A stretch of DNA of 64,000 nt from Mesostigma viride (lineage: Eukaryota; Streptophyta; Mesostigmatophyceae; Mesostigmatales; Mesostigmataceae): positions 40,001 through 104,000 of the forward strand of contig RPFO01000097.1 of NCBI GenBank assembly GCA_009746045.1, read 5' to 3'. The notes below the pieces were generated by a model. That model had not been told where the DNA came from and searched no databases. It saw nothing but the letters and a program-made list of their open reading frames with translations. Below are positions 1 through 10,260 of this stretch, piece by piece (position 1 is the stretch's first letter; each line of letters begins with the position of its first letter). Both the position numbers and the translations under genes were made by a program.

Positions 1-19
1 TTTAATTCCACACATAGGT

Positions 20-205
20 CTTCAGAGTCTTTGTATCAGGACCGTAGTATGCCTCGCATTTCGGACGAAATTAGGCAGCGTAGGATAGCATGCATTCGTA
101 GGACATCTATCTTGCTCGCACCAGTCAGCTATAGGTAGACACCGACCTGGGTCTGGCCGGCCCCCAGCGGCTTGGCCAACCATGCAGCAGGGCGGCATAT
201 CCTGA
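20..205 (+). pseudogene. LINE ORF2 C-terminal fragment
   Basis: A degraded copy of the last part of a LINE ORF2. It reads like the C-terminal stretch of LINE-B at 62661-62830 (start MPRISDEIRQRR, then a HLVRTSQVDT-like segment). Small insertions and deletions around 100-145 destroy the frame. At about 205 it passes directly into LINE ORF1-like sequence, so it is a chimeric remnant and not the end of one intact element. Identification rests on similarity to LINE-B within this window. Confidence 0.7.
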
Positions 206-590
206 CCTCCTCCACCGCCACCACCACCGACGCTCTCACTGCCCAGCTCCTCGCCATCGACAAGCCCCTCCACCGGACAATGTACGTCATCGCCATCGAA
301 TGCCTGCAAAACATCGCAGGCATCACTGCCCAGGCGGTGAAGGACATCGCCGCCCAGCCAGCCCCTGCTGGCCCTGCCGGCGATGCACCTCCCACCCAGA
401 CCTGGGCAGCCATGCTGATGAATCACACCACCACCACCACCTCCGCCATCGCCGCCCAGCTCAAGCAGCAGACGCTCGACCTCCGCGAGGAGGCTGGCCG
501 AGCTTGACAAGCGCAGCAACGTCATCGTCAAGCACTTCGACCAGCTGCAGGACGAGACCCTCGAGACCCTTGCCATGCACGGCGTTTGAG
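172..590 (+). pseudogene. LINE ORF1 N-terminal fragment
   Basis: An open stretch of about 111 residues rich in Ala, Thr and Gln contains the segment IAAQLKQQTLDLREEA. After a frameshift it continues with a SNVIVKHFDQ-like segment. The same two segments occur on the minus strand at 63665-63856 (LINE-C), which identifies this as the N-terminal, probably coiled-coil-forming part of a LINE ORF1. The catalytic ORF2 is missing and the frame is broken near 505. Confidence 0.6.
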
Positions 591-602
591 CCCACCCCAG
601 CC

Positions 603-1067
603 TAGTAGTATTTAATTAATTAATTAATTAATTAATTAAACTCGTGCTCCCGTTGGGGAGTCACGGAGCACCGAAGTGCTTTTAATCCTTGCATGTGCAC
701 AACAGGAAGAAAGGGCAGATACCCCCTTTCTCCTTCATGCCAGAGGCATGCCACAGCGGCAATCGGACACGCCATAGACGATCCGGCAAGTGCTGTGGGT
801 GCAATAAGACCCATGTGAGCATCTAATCAGTAACAAGTAGCGTGGGCAAGTAATCTGATCATAGCCAGGACGTAGCATGGCTGTACAAGGGCTAAGCTGA
901 GGCTATGGCTGGTTGTGTACCGTGTGTTAGCGGTGCACGTGACTAGGTATGCATGGTGGCACATGCAGCTACCCAAACATTCTATAGGCATGGCTGCCAT
1001 AGCGTCAGTGACTACCAATGGATACAAGCTAGGGCTGTTATACAAGCTATTCTAGCCCAAGGTAGGG
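603..1067 (-). repeat. Dispersed repeat R1, copy 1, with (AATT)n tail
   Basis: Read on the minus strand, this repeat of about 450 bp ends in GGAGCACGAGTTT followed by an (AATT)n tail at 612-640. A second copy lies on the plus strand at 40344-40755 inside the CACTA-like element, and a short 3' piece lies at 4530-4593. The conserved 3' part can fold, because GTGCTCC and GGAGCAC flank a short spacer. A tetranucleotide tail at the 3' end suggests a SINE or truncated LINE. I see no convincing A or B box, so its class is open. Confidence 0.6.
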
Positions 1068-1655
1068 GATTATATAGCATTAGTGTACGCAGACTAGAAA
1101 AGCTTAGTGACGTGCATGGCCATGTATTCTGATCCGTGCATGGCCATGTATGCCTACGTGATGGGCCCGGCACACCAGCCCTTAATTGCAATATTTAGCT
1201 GTAGCAATTTTGAGTCATGCTTTGCCCATGCAGAGAGTTACTCTCTGCTGAGATGCCATGCACCAGCTATAGCCTAGCCATATATATTCAGCGGCCCCCA
1301 TGGTCGGCGCGGACCTGGACGTCATATTGGCGTCAGCGCTTGTCGGTGGCGCTGACTCGGGCCATGGCTGACATCATGCTCCGCCGTACGCGGGCTGATT
1401 TTGCGGTGCAGCAGGGCTATTAGGTTCCTCCTGTTAGGCGTTTCCATTGGTCTTATCGTAGTATAGAGCTTTGACATGGCTCTGTATATAGGTTTCTAGC
1501 TGGGCGTTTGTTTTGGTTTGAGTGATTTCACTCTGCTGTAAGTAATTATATTTTTAATATATATATATCTTCCACCCCACATGTCATGCAGGCCTTCTAT
1601 AGGCCATCTCCCCAAGCCGCCGCGTGCGAGCATGATCGGGATGCATGATCCTTCA
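1068..1655. other. Unassigned intergenic DNA
   Basis: No recognisable gene. It holds a short inverted repeat around 1230-1250 (GCAGAGAG / CTCTCTGC) that is also seen in similar form near 4430-4460, and an AT run at 1549-1568. A small open frame at 1217-1423 has no recognisable motif. Confidence 0.4.
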
Positions 1656-1659
1656 TGGT

Positions 1660-1822
1660 GGTGCAGGTGCACACTGTGCACCCAGAGCAGGTGACAGTTT
1701 ACATCCTACACCTGCAGGTTGTAGCCCAGACTGTATTAAAAACCCACAGATGCCCCTTTCTCAGGCCGGGCTATGTGAACCACATGCTCCCCACGGAGCT
1801 ATGTTCTTAATTAATTAATTAA
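1660..1822 (-). repeat. Dispersed repeat R2, copy 1, with (TTAA)n tract
   Basis: The minus-strand sequence starting at about 1810 (AAGAACATAGCTCCG) is homologous to the plus-strand copy at 4196-4330 (GGAACATAACTCCG). Both lie directly beside a (TTAA)n run, here 1806-1822. A related inverted stretch occurs near 63118-63175. It is a dispersed repeat of about 140 bp of unknown class, with no coding content. Confidence 0.5.
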
Positions 1823-1899
1823 TACCCTGACCTGGCCTGGCCCCAAGGACATATTCCTAGAAAGATGGGTAAGCATTAATTAATTAATTAATTAATTAA
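1823..1899 (+). repeat. LINE 3' scrap framed by (TTAA)n tracts
   Basis: Bases 1825-1874 resemble the LINE-B 3' coding region at 62796-62840 (CCTGACCTGGCCTGGCCCCAA followed by an A-rich piece). A (TTAA)n tract precedes it (1806-1822) and another follows (1875-1899). The placement suggests that the tetranucleotide tracts act as insertion targets or as retroposition tails. Confidence 0.45.
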
Positions 1900-4174
1900 G
1901 GGGACGGGACACCCCCGAATTTTTTGGCGCCAAAAAATTCGCGCCGGAACCTAAGGTCACAAATTTCACGTGCACGGTGCGCGCACCCCTTGCGGAAGTG
2001 GCCATGGCGACTGCGTTCAGGCGAAACTACCACACTAGGGCAGGCGAAATGCAAAAATTTTACTCGAATCTAAAAGGAGATGAGTTTATGATGTTAGTGT
2101 GTGGCGGAAATCAGCTGGTTTACAATATCGCTGTTGTTTTTTTATGCCATCGGCATGGGGGGTAATCTGAATTTTTTGGTCGCGCGGAATGAAATAGAAT
2201 TCATGATAGCGGCTGTAAAATAGCGGTTTGGGGGGCTGTTCTGACCGTGAAGCAGGCATTAATATCGGTTGCATCGAATTCTAAACCGAGCTGGTGCTTT
2301 TTGCCAGATTTTCGGCCATTATCGGTAAGTAATTGTTCAGACCTGCGCAGTGCGTGTCTGACCTGTCCATGGAAGAACGGCTGTTGTTGCGCGCCTGGGC
2401 GAGGGATTTACGAGGGCAAGGTACAGATTTGTCGCGAATGTTATCTGCTATCGGTGCTTTCTTCTATGAGCTCATCGTTCGAGGTTTTTTGCGTTCTTTT
2501 TGGGCAGTTTCCGCCAGCTAGCTCGCCGTCGCTTGCCGTTGTGTTGTCGAATACCTGGCAGCTTTAGATTGTTTTCGTTGATGTCGTGATCAGGGCCGCT
2601 TCAGTCGCAGCCTATAGCTCTTCGGGAAGGTATAAGGCATTTCATAAAACGTGTTCTGGCAAGGATGTTGTGCGTATGGACGCTTCTTGTTGTTTGAGAG
2701 TGACGCACCCTCTCTTCGCAGGCCGCAGCGGCATCACAGCGCTCATGCGGTGAAGGGCCGCCAATGGTTTCTTTGCATTTTATCGTGCAGGGATGGAAGT
2801 GTTATAGTGATGATGATGTTGGAGATATTGCATTTGTGTGACTGCATGTAGATAGCTGGCACCAATGGTTGTTTGAGCTTTCCTTTGTTATGATGATGTG
2901 ACAAGACTACAATGTGCTGAGCCAACCATGGTTGACATGCATGACTGCATGCAAGCTATATATACCATGTTCCTACTTGGTTCCTTGCCCTCCATAGTCC
3001 CAGTTTGTCATCCATGCCGGGGAGGACAGTTTAGGAGGTGTTGTTGTGTTGATTAGCTTGGTTGGCATCAACCTTACACTCTAACCTGGGAGAAACATAG
3101 GAAATACTGCTTAGGCATGTTAGGGCTACCATCGTCAAGGCTATGCACATATTTACAAGGCTGGCCATGCTGGAGGGATGATGAAGACATATGAGGTGCG
3201 TGGCCACCCCTTTGTACTTTGTAAACATACTCTGCATGGTTTTGGTGCATGTTGGATGGCATATTAAGTGGCACTGTGGGGTTACTAACTTACTGAGTGG
3301 TCCTTAGCGCATTGTCATGTGGTCATATAGGAAACCCATCAACTTGAGCAGTTCTTGTCGCAATGACCCCCCACATTGAGCATGCGTTGCCGTCAGCGTG
3401 CAAGAGTTGATTATGTGTGCTTTGGTCAGTTTGCAGATGTCTTTGATGAAGAAGGAGGTGCTAGTGTGGCTAAATGGTTACTCTAATTTCCTTGTAGCGT
3501 CTACATGGGTGGCCGTCTTGGAATGGTTGTAACTTGGGCAGTTCTTGTCAGAATGGCGTCAAACCTTGAACATAGGAGGTACCATATGTGCAGAGAATGG
3601 TAGTATGTGGTTTGGCCAGTTTTCATGAGGCTTAGATGTATAAAGGGGTGTTAGTGTGGTTAAATACTAGCTAAAACCTCCCTTAGCTTCGTCACAGGTG
3701 GCAATCTAGGAATATCCATCAAATAGGGCTGCGCTTGTCAGAATGACCTGAAAATTTGGGGCTGCATGTCCCCCCCTCTCTAGTATTTGAAAATATAAGA
3801 TATGGCATGATTCCATGTGTTTATGATTTGTTTTATTTTTTTGGTGAAAAAAAGTACCCTTTTTGCGGGAAAATCCATCAATGTGTCTAAACATCATTGT
3901 TTTGTGCTCAAAATTAGGCAGACTTTCTCAAAAGTGGGGGAACTATATGGAAATATATGATTTGGTCCAAATATGTTTGCCCATTGTCCTAGGGAAAATA
4001 TGCCAAAAGTAGCGTCTTTTTCTATTTTTAGCGCGTAACCGGCATCTGGTGGGGGCTAGTACCCCCCCCAAGTGGTTGGAATTTTTTTTTAAATCATATT
4101 TATGGTCCCCAATCATAATTGGATTTTTAGCACATGCATAGGTATGGTTTCCAGAAAAGTGCCCTTTAGGGGTG
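1900..4174. other. Gene-free AT-rich segment, possible DNA element
   Basis: No gene can be supported in these 2.3 kb. A perfect 24-bp palindrome lies at 1917-1940, centred on GGCGCC. The segment starts with GGGACACCCC-like sequence and ends with a complementary GGGGTGTTCC. It is flanked by (TTAA)n on both sides, so it could be a non-autonomous DNA transposon with TTAA targets. The inverted termini are short and this remains weak. Some AT-rich phrases resemble the interior of the Mutator-like element at 47494-49749. Confidence 0.3.
3265..3770. repeat. Degenerate tandem repeat of about 185 bp
   Basis: Three diverged units can be aligned by eye. Each has a CTTGTC[GA][CG]AATG-like core (near 3355, 3543 and 3735). 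Each core is preceded by a GTG[GT]GGTTA/GTGTGGCTAAAT/GTGTGGTTAAAT-like stretch and by TAGCG/TAGCTTCG-type sequence. Spacing is about 185-190 bp. No coding potential is evident. Confidence 0.5.
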
Positions 4175-4202
4175 TTCCTAATTAATTAATTAATTAGGAA
4201 CA
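4175..4202. repeat. Perfect palindrome around (TTAA)n
   Basis: A 28-bp perfect palindrome in which GTTCC and GGAAC flank a TAATTAATT core. It sits exactly where the AT-rich segment 1900-4174 meets repeat R2 copy 2. It may simply reflect a TTAA-targeted insertion. Confidence 0.5.
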
Positions 4203-4335
4203 TAACTCCGTTGGAAGTACATGTAGCACATATCCCTGAGAAGGGGGCATATGGCTTTTAATACATTCTGGGCTATACTTCCTGCAAGGGTGGGAATGTA
4301 AGCTACACTTGCTCTAGGTGCGCCAGGGCACCTGC
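4196..4335 (+). repeat. Dispersed repeat R2, copy 2
   Basis: Homologous to the minus-strand copy at 1660-1810. Shared landmarks in order are ACATA[AG]CTCCG, CCTGAGAA[GA]GGGGCAT, TTTTAATACA and CTGGGCTA. It begins at a (TTAA)n tract. Confidence 0.5.
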
Positions 4336-4529
4336 ATCCCCGTGATCTATCAAGCTATGCCCAGCTAAGGGGGAGCCTCTCATGGGGGGGAAGATCATCA
4401 TGGCTATACAAGAGTTAGGGCATGGCTTCTCAACAGAGAGCGTCTCTCTGCATATGTAGGCATAGCATGGCTAAATTCTTAGTGCAACATTCATGGGAGG
4501 TCCGGCCCATTATAGGCATGGCGTGGCTA

Positions 4530-4594
4530 AATTAATTAATTAATTAATTAACTAGACTCGTGCTCCCGTTGGGGAGTCACGGAGCATTAACCCC
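4530..4594 (-). repeat. Repeat R1, truncated 3' copy
   Basis: The (TTAA)n tail plus about 35 bp of the R1 3' end (CTCGTGCTCCCGTTGGGGAG) are followed by an abrupt break at the start of the (GGAT)n array. The break is where LINE-A and its tail end. Confidence 0.6.
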
Positions 4595-5311
4595 GATGGA
4601 TGGATGGCTGGATGGCTGGATGGATGGATGGATGGATGGATGGATGGATGGATGGATGGATGGATGGATGGATGGATGGATGGATGGATGGATGGATGGA
4701 TGGATGGATGGATGGATGGATGGATGGATGGATGGATGGATGGATGGATGGATGGATGGATGGATGGATGGATGGATGGATGGATGGATGGATGGATGGA
4801 TGGATGGATGGATGGATGGATGGATGGATGGATGGATGGATGGATGGATGGATGGATGGATGGATGGATGGATGGATGGATGGATGGATGGATGGATGGA
4901 TGGATGGATGGATGGATGGATGGATGGATGGATGGATGGATGGATGGATGGATGGATGGATGGATGGATGGATGGATGGATGGATGGATGGATGGATGGA
5001 TGGATGGATGGATGGATGGATGGATGGATGGATGGATGGATGGATGGATGGATGGATGGATGGATGGATGGATGGATGGATGGATGGATGGATGGATGGA
5101 TGGATGGATGGATGGATGGATGGATGGATGGATGGATGGATGGATGGATGGATGGATGGATGGATGGATGGATGGATGGATGGATGGATGGATGGATGGA
5201 TGGATGGATGGATGGATGGATGGATGGATGGATGGATGGATGGATGGATGGATGGATGGATGGATGGATGGATGGATGGATGGATGGATGGATGGATGGA
5301 TGGATGGATGG
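4595..5311. repeat. (GGAT)n microsatellite, about 175 units
   Basis: About 700 bp of near-pure GGAT (CCAT on the other strand), with two GGCT variants at the left edge. It adjoins the 3' end of minus-strand LINE-A. The LINE-B 3' end (63100-63118) carries a short CCCATCCATCAT run, so the array is best read as an expanded LINE 3' tail. The long WMDG and HPSI frames here are repeat artefacts. Confidence 0.9.
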
Positions 5312-5399
5312 GTGCAAACAGTCCTACCGGTCTAATCTATCTACATCAGCTACCTACGACATCTATCTAACAGCATTCTAACTACAACATCTATCTAGA

Positions 5400-7030
5400 C
5401 AGCCTCACGTTGCCCTAGGGGAGCTGGCTGGCGTGCCTCCCACAGGTTTGCACACGCGGGCGCTTCCCCACAGGGGGGGGCTCGTTGTCCTCTATGACCT
5501 GGGCCCACTTGGCCTTGTCCATCATCTTCGTCCAAATCACGGAGAGGCCTAGGCCCCCCATGTCCTCTACTAGCTGTTCTTTGAAGGTGCGGGCCTTGCG
5601 GCGTCTAACATGACTGGGCCCGGCCCACGTCAGGACTCAGGAGGTGCCGGCCAGGCTGAGCTGGTCGCAGACCTGCGGGGGGGCCACGTGAGGTGTCTAC
5701 CTGGTTGGTGCGAGCTAAGTGCCCTACTAGCTGCAGGCGCCGCTGCTTAATGGTGCTGGTGATATATGGCATGCCCTGATACAGGTCCTCGTTGCGGACA
5801 TGAGCAGCATATCCTACTCTGAAAATGGAACGCAGCATGTTGGTGACCGCGCCGTCCAGCTTGCGGGCCAGGTAGGCGATGAGGGTCCACGTCTCGGCCC
5901 CATACGTGAGAACAGGAAGGACGAGGACCTTGAACAGGTCCTGTTTCTCGATCTTGCCCAGGGGCTTGCGCCACAGGGCCCGGTACTGGCGTAAAGCGTG
6001 CCAGGCGAGGGACTGAGATGCGGTGGTCCACATGCATCAACCTCGCAGCTGGGGAGCAGGCTGCCCAGCAGCTCGACGCGGTCCCGATACATGCAGGCCT
6101 CGAGAGCCGTCGAGGAGATAGAGGGGTGGCGGTGAGTGGGTGAGCCCAACCGCCAGGGCCTCTGTCTTCTTGCTGACCTCAAGCCCCACTGCACGGGCCT
6201 CGATAGCCAGGCAGTCAAGCCATGTCTGCACGTGCCCAGTGTCCTCGAAGAGGGTGGTGTCGTCTGCGTATAGATGATGTCTGCCAGCCGAATCTCAGTG
6301 TCCGCTCCGCCATGCCAATATTTGTTAGCGACCTGCACCCCTGGTTCCCTACCCACGATCGATGCGGGCAAATCGCTTGCGCGCCTGAATCATTATACGT
6401 ATTCGACCACAATAATGAACAGGTACTGTAGGGCGACAGCACGCAGCCCTGCCACACACACTTCTGTAAAGGGCATGGGGGCGTGGTCCCGTAAGAAGTG
6501 CGCACTGAAGTGGTGGACCCTTCATACAGGTTGCGGATGACAGCAATAAGGGGGCGGGGGATCCGGAACAACTCGAGGATGTCCCAAAGCGCAGGCCAGA
6601 AAACCGAATCGAAGGCTTTGATGAAGTCCGCCAGCACAAGGTGCAGAGAGGACTCACCAGGCTGAAGGCGTTGCAGTTCCTCCACCAGTCGGCGAGTAGC
6701 GAAGAGCGCCTGTACTGTGTTGCGACCTGAGCGGAAGCCGTGCTGAGTCTCGCTGAGGTGACCGTCCAGGGCCGTGCGCAGGCGGTTCAGGATGAGCCGC
6801 ATAAGAAGCTTGAGGGGGGCCGACTTTGAATGCACACCCCTCTGTAGTTGCCGGGGTCGCGCGGCAGGCGACCCCTTGTTCTTGTACAGCATCGTGCGAA
6901 AACTGTGTTGCCAGGCCGCTGGAGGCGGTTGCGACGACAGCAGAAGGCGGTTGCAGATGTCCCGGAAGAGCAGCATAACACCTGTGTCCTCGAATTCGGC
7001 TGCAAGTTTTACAAGTACTGCGGCAGGAAT
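5400..7030 (-). pseudogene. LINE-A ORF2, reverse transcriptase and C-terminus (segment 4)
   Basis: This is the 3' part of a LINE ORF2 on the minus strand. Visible RT motifs are FRSGRNTVQA, LADFIKAFDSVF with the first catalytic Asp, and QGCVLSP. A broken YADDT region near 6260-6280 follows. Next comes QTWLDCLAIEARAVGLEVS, the thumb-like VLTYGAETWTL and a C-terminal GHLARTNQVDT segment, ending near 5425. Several frameshifts inactivate it. Its 5' side at 7030 is cut by Copia-1 and continues in frame at 47393 (GSDEIP joins AAVLVKL). The direct repeat GGAAT at 7026-7030 and 47389-47393 marks that insertion. Confidence 0.9.
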
Positions 7031-7733
7031 AGTTAACGCCAAGCGCATTGGCATGTTCCTGATTCGGCATATCTCTACGATTCCAGCGGCACCGGAACGA
7101 GTTCATTCCGACAAGTATCAAGAAAGTTATGGCGTTCCGACTTCCCGGTCGCGAGCGAGCGCGAGCCGGCTGTTCTTCTAAGTCGTGCGTGAATATGTGC
7201 CGACGGCATATGGGGTCGACAGTAATTCCTGGGCTGACAGGAATGAGGTGCTGAACCTACGACGGTATTGGATTAATACGTCGTACGCAGGAAAAAGGAA
7301 CCTTAACCTGTAGTCTGTTGGTACCGCAGGCTTAGTCCTGGACTATTAATTGGGTGCAGACGCAATAATTTCACTGTGTGGACTGTACTTTGTGGTCACT
7401 GTGCCTGTATGGCAGACCTACTGTATAGGATCTGGACGCTGTACAGGTTGTTAATACTGTACCGGGGTGTTAATACTGAGCAGGGCCTACGAGGCTGCTC
7501 AGGCCTAGCAAAGCACAGTGAACAAGTATATACAGAATAGGCCAGTGCCAATTGGTCATCTCTTGCGAGCCCGCCTCACGTGTGTTGCCTTGACTTGGCA
7601 AACTCGTGTCTAAGCCTCAAGTGTCTGAGTGCTGTAACATTATCCAATTTTAACAAAGCTCCGTTCCAACCACATTCACACATTGCTGCATTGCAACCAC
7701 ATCCTTATACATTGCGTTTTAAAAACGTTAACT
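7031..7733 (+). repeat. Copia-1 5' LTR
   Basis: 703 bp, repeated at 46667-47388. It begins AGTTAACG and ends CGTTAACT, an 8-bp terminal inverted repeat in place of the usual TG...CA. The preceding GGAAT is the TSD. A TATATA stretch around 7526-7533 corresponds to an intact TATATAAA at 47171-47178 in the 3' LTR, a likely TATA box. The tail of U5 lies at about 7700-7733. Confidence 0.9.
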
Positions 7734-7770
7734 CAAATTACAAGCAGTCTCGACGGAACGACCAGGAGGG

Positions 7771-8586
7771 TTGTTGCTGTGTGCTGCGTGCAGCGTTGAC
7801 GACGTGGTGAAGCTCGTCGGGTGTCGAATGGTGCAGGAAGAACAACGGCAGCAGGATTTCCGGTTTTCTCGGCAGTCTTCGATCTGGTGGTTCTATATCG
7901 GACCCCTGAATTGCGTCGTGTGGTTCGAGATTTATCCTTATTGCTTGCGGAGTTGGTGGCCAGGCGAGAAGGAGCTGCGGAGCCAGCTGACCATGCGGTG
8001 CGACGAGATTGAGTTCGTGCAGGCAGCGGCAGGTGTGGGCGCGCAACGTGCGTTCGCAGGCGCAATTGGCGACGAGGGATTTGCGGCAGGACCAGTTCGG
8101 TGTGAGCGACGAGGGGCGGAGCGCTACAGGCGGCTAGCAGATATCGAGGCGGCTGAAGGAGCCATCGCTGGAAATCAGCGTGCGACGCGGGTCGACAGGG
8201 TAGTCGACAGGAATCCAGAGCGGAGGAGAGTGCCTCTTCAGGAATTGCCCCAACCTCTTCGCGTTGGTGTGACGCAGTGGGAGGAGTTCGCCTCTCGTGG
8301 TTACGACAGTGACCTTGAGGTAGGCGCTGTGGGGGTCGCTGATCTAAGCGACGAGGAGCTTGGCGACCGCGAGGTGCCAAGGTATAACCCGCAGGGTGGT
8401 AACGACGGGTTGTCGCCTGTTTACTACGCCAATGGTGACGACGCTGTCATCGCGAGCCGACAGCGGGCTGACGACGGTGCTGCTGGCAGCACTGAGGGTG
8501 CCAGAGCTCATCAGTGTGAGCGACAGCGACAGCGACAGCGACAAGGAAAACCAGGTGGCGCCCGCGGGTGGCCGTGGTGGGCTTGA
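7771..8586 (+). pseudogene. Copia-1 pre-gag frame (ORF0-like)
   Basis: An open frame of up to 271 residues lies between the 5' LTR and gag. It is Arg-, Glu- and Ala-rich. Another frame at 7821-8012 contains RTPELRRVVRDLSLLLAELV, which is reminiscent of the ORF0 segment LFQDLALLSLL in Copia-2. I therefore think that the true product is split by a frameshift. The tail after about 8520 is Gln/Arg-rich. No known domain is recognised. Position, size and the faint similarity suggest the same extra gene as in Copia-2 and Copia-4, but homology is not secure. Confidence 0.4.
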
Positions 8587-8692
8587 CTAAGTGGTGACAC
8601 TTGTCATCTTCCTTCTTGTTCAGCAGCGTGTATTGCTTTAATTGCTGTTTGGCCACTTGGCTGATCTGTAGCAGACCTGAACAAGACCCATC

Positions 8693-9868
8693 ATGAGCGA
8701 GGGAGCATCCGACCAACGAGGACGTGGGGTCGGCTTTGAGCGGCGCGGCGCTGATATGGATGGACGCGGTGGACGAGGTGGAGGGCATGCACTAGGAGAC
8801 CAGGCTGGTCTAGAGTTTGATCAGAGTCAGGGGTCTCAAGGCGCACAGAACGCGCCAGCAGCAGCCCAAGCAGCGCCTAGTAGGCGGCCGACCGTAGCCG
8901 AGGGGTACGCGGTGCTGAGCCAATTTCAGTCAATCAAAGACAATTGGCAGCTAGCCCAGAGACGCGGAGAGGATGCTGGAGGATATGAACTTGTACACGG
9001 ACATCTACACCGGTGACAAGCTTCGCATTCTGGCGTCTAGTGCCTACATACGGCAGTCGGCACGGCGGCTGTCAGTAAGTTCGTCCGGCAGTGCCATTCA
9101 GCGGGGGATACCTGGGCCGCGTTCATGACGCGCCTCAGGGTGTTCCTAATAAGCGATAAGAGGAACATAGATGGTTCTCACTTGAAGCAGGAGTACCTGG
9201 ACTACAAGCCTATCAAGGGGCAGTTGGTGGTCCACGCATTTGAAGACTTCTGCAAGCTAAGGGAGGACGCCATGGCTAAAGGATTCTTCTGTGCAGACAG
9301 AATGGCCATGGGTGACTTTCTTAAGTCACTGCAGCTGGATCCTATCACGATGGACAATGTGTCCATCCACATGCGCCAAGTCCATGGCTGGGATGCAATG
9401 ACGGACCAGCTGTATGAGTGCTTCAGTGGCAAGTATGTAGGCGGGAAGCGCCCACGTCAAGGGGACGAGGAGGCAGCTGAGCCTGCAGTCAAGTCCATGA
9501 GGGGATCGGGCCACGGGGGTCCAGCGTCCTCGAGGGGGCCTGAGACCTCTTTCAGGGGTCGAGGAAGGTCCAGGAGGGGGCGTGGCGGAATGGCTGGACA
9601 GGGGACACCTCCGAAGTCGGGACCTCCACAGTCCCAGTTTGACTTCAAGAGGGTGGGTGGTCCTCCCAATTAAGGCTGGGCCCAGCAGTGGGACCTCACG
9701 GGACATCAGTCAGGTGGAATGTTATTTCTGCCAGGGGAAGGGTCACTTCAGGAATGAGTGTCCCTCGTACCTGAGGCAGGAAGGTCAGAGCAAGCCAGCC
9801 CAGGGTGGCAGCAAGGAGAAGGCTGGTCCATCCCAGGACAAGGGCAAGGGCAAGGCTGTTGATCATTG
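8693..9868 (+). pseudogene. gag: Copia-1 gag
   Basis: Starts at the ATG at 8693 with an Arg/Gly-rich N-terminus. After a frameshift near 9015 comes a capsid-like helical region (9125-9430), an RG-rich RNA-binding stretch (9500-9600), and after a second shift a CCHC zinc knuckle CYFCQGKGHFRNEC near 9719-9762. The product would package element RNA. Two frameshifts break it. Confidence 0.75.
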
Positions 9869-10260
9869 ACTGGACGGCCTGCACACATCCCTGAACCCTG
9901 GAGGGTGCCCCCAGGGGTGTGTAATGTAGCTGCTAGTGACGGCAGTAAGGGGCAGCCCCATGCTCTAGTGATAGAGCCCATTGGACACGATGGGGCAAGC
10001 TTGGTTACCACATGCAGAGAGTGTGCCAGCTGTAGCTGCAGTGGTTACTCGCCAATGTGCCCGCCATGGCGGTCCTGAGCCTGAGGTAGGACCTGGTGCT
10101 GTGGACCCAGGTGGATCTCAGAAGCATTCTGACCGTGCAGGACTGGCACAGGATGGTCAGGATGAGGATAGGGCTGGAGACAGTCTGACAGGCACGACCC
10201 TGGTTCCTCCTGTACATATAAGGGATCTGTACATACCTTGAGTGCTAATAATGACAATAA
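9869..10260 (+). other. Copia-1 gag-pol spacer
   Basis: No open coding region. It contains two TGTACATA motifs (10213-10236). No protease signature (D[ST]G) is seen here, although Ty1/Copia elements normally carry protease between gag and integrase. Confidence 0.5.

Noticed and set aside
1856-1871. CCTAGAAAGATGGG resembling a piggyBac terminus beside TTAA
   Set aside because: The stretch aligns with the LINE 3' coding region near 62815-62840, so the likeness is accidental.
2247-2567. 106-residue frame in the AT-rich left region
   Set aside because: No similarity to a known domain that I can see, and an overlapping frame of equal quality exists.
4560-5381. Long open frames of WMDG or HPSI repeats on both strands
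   Set aside because: A 4-bp repeat without stops is open in several frames; there is no unique coding sequence.
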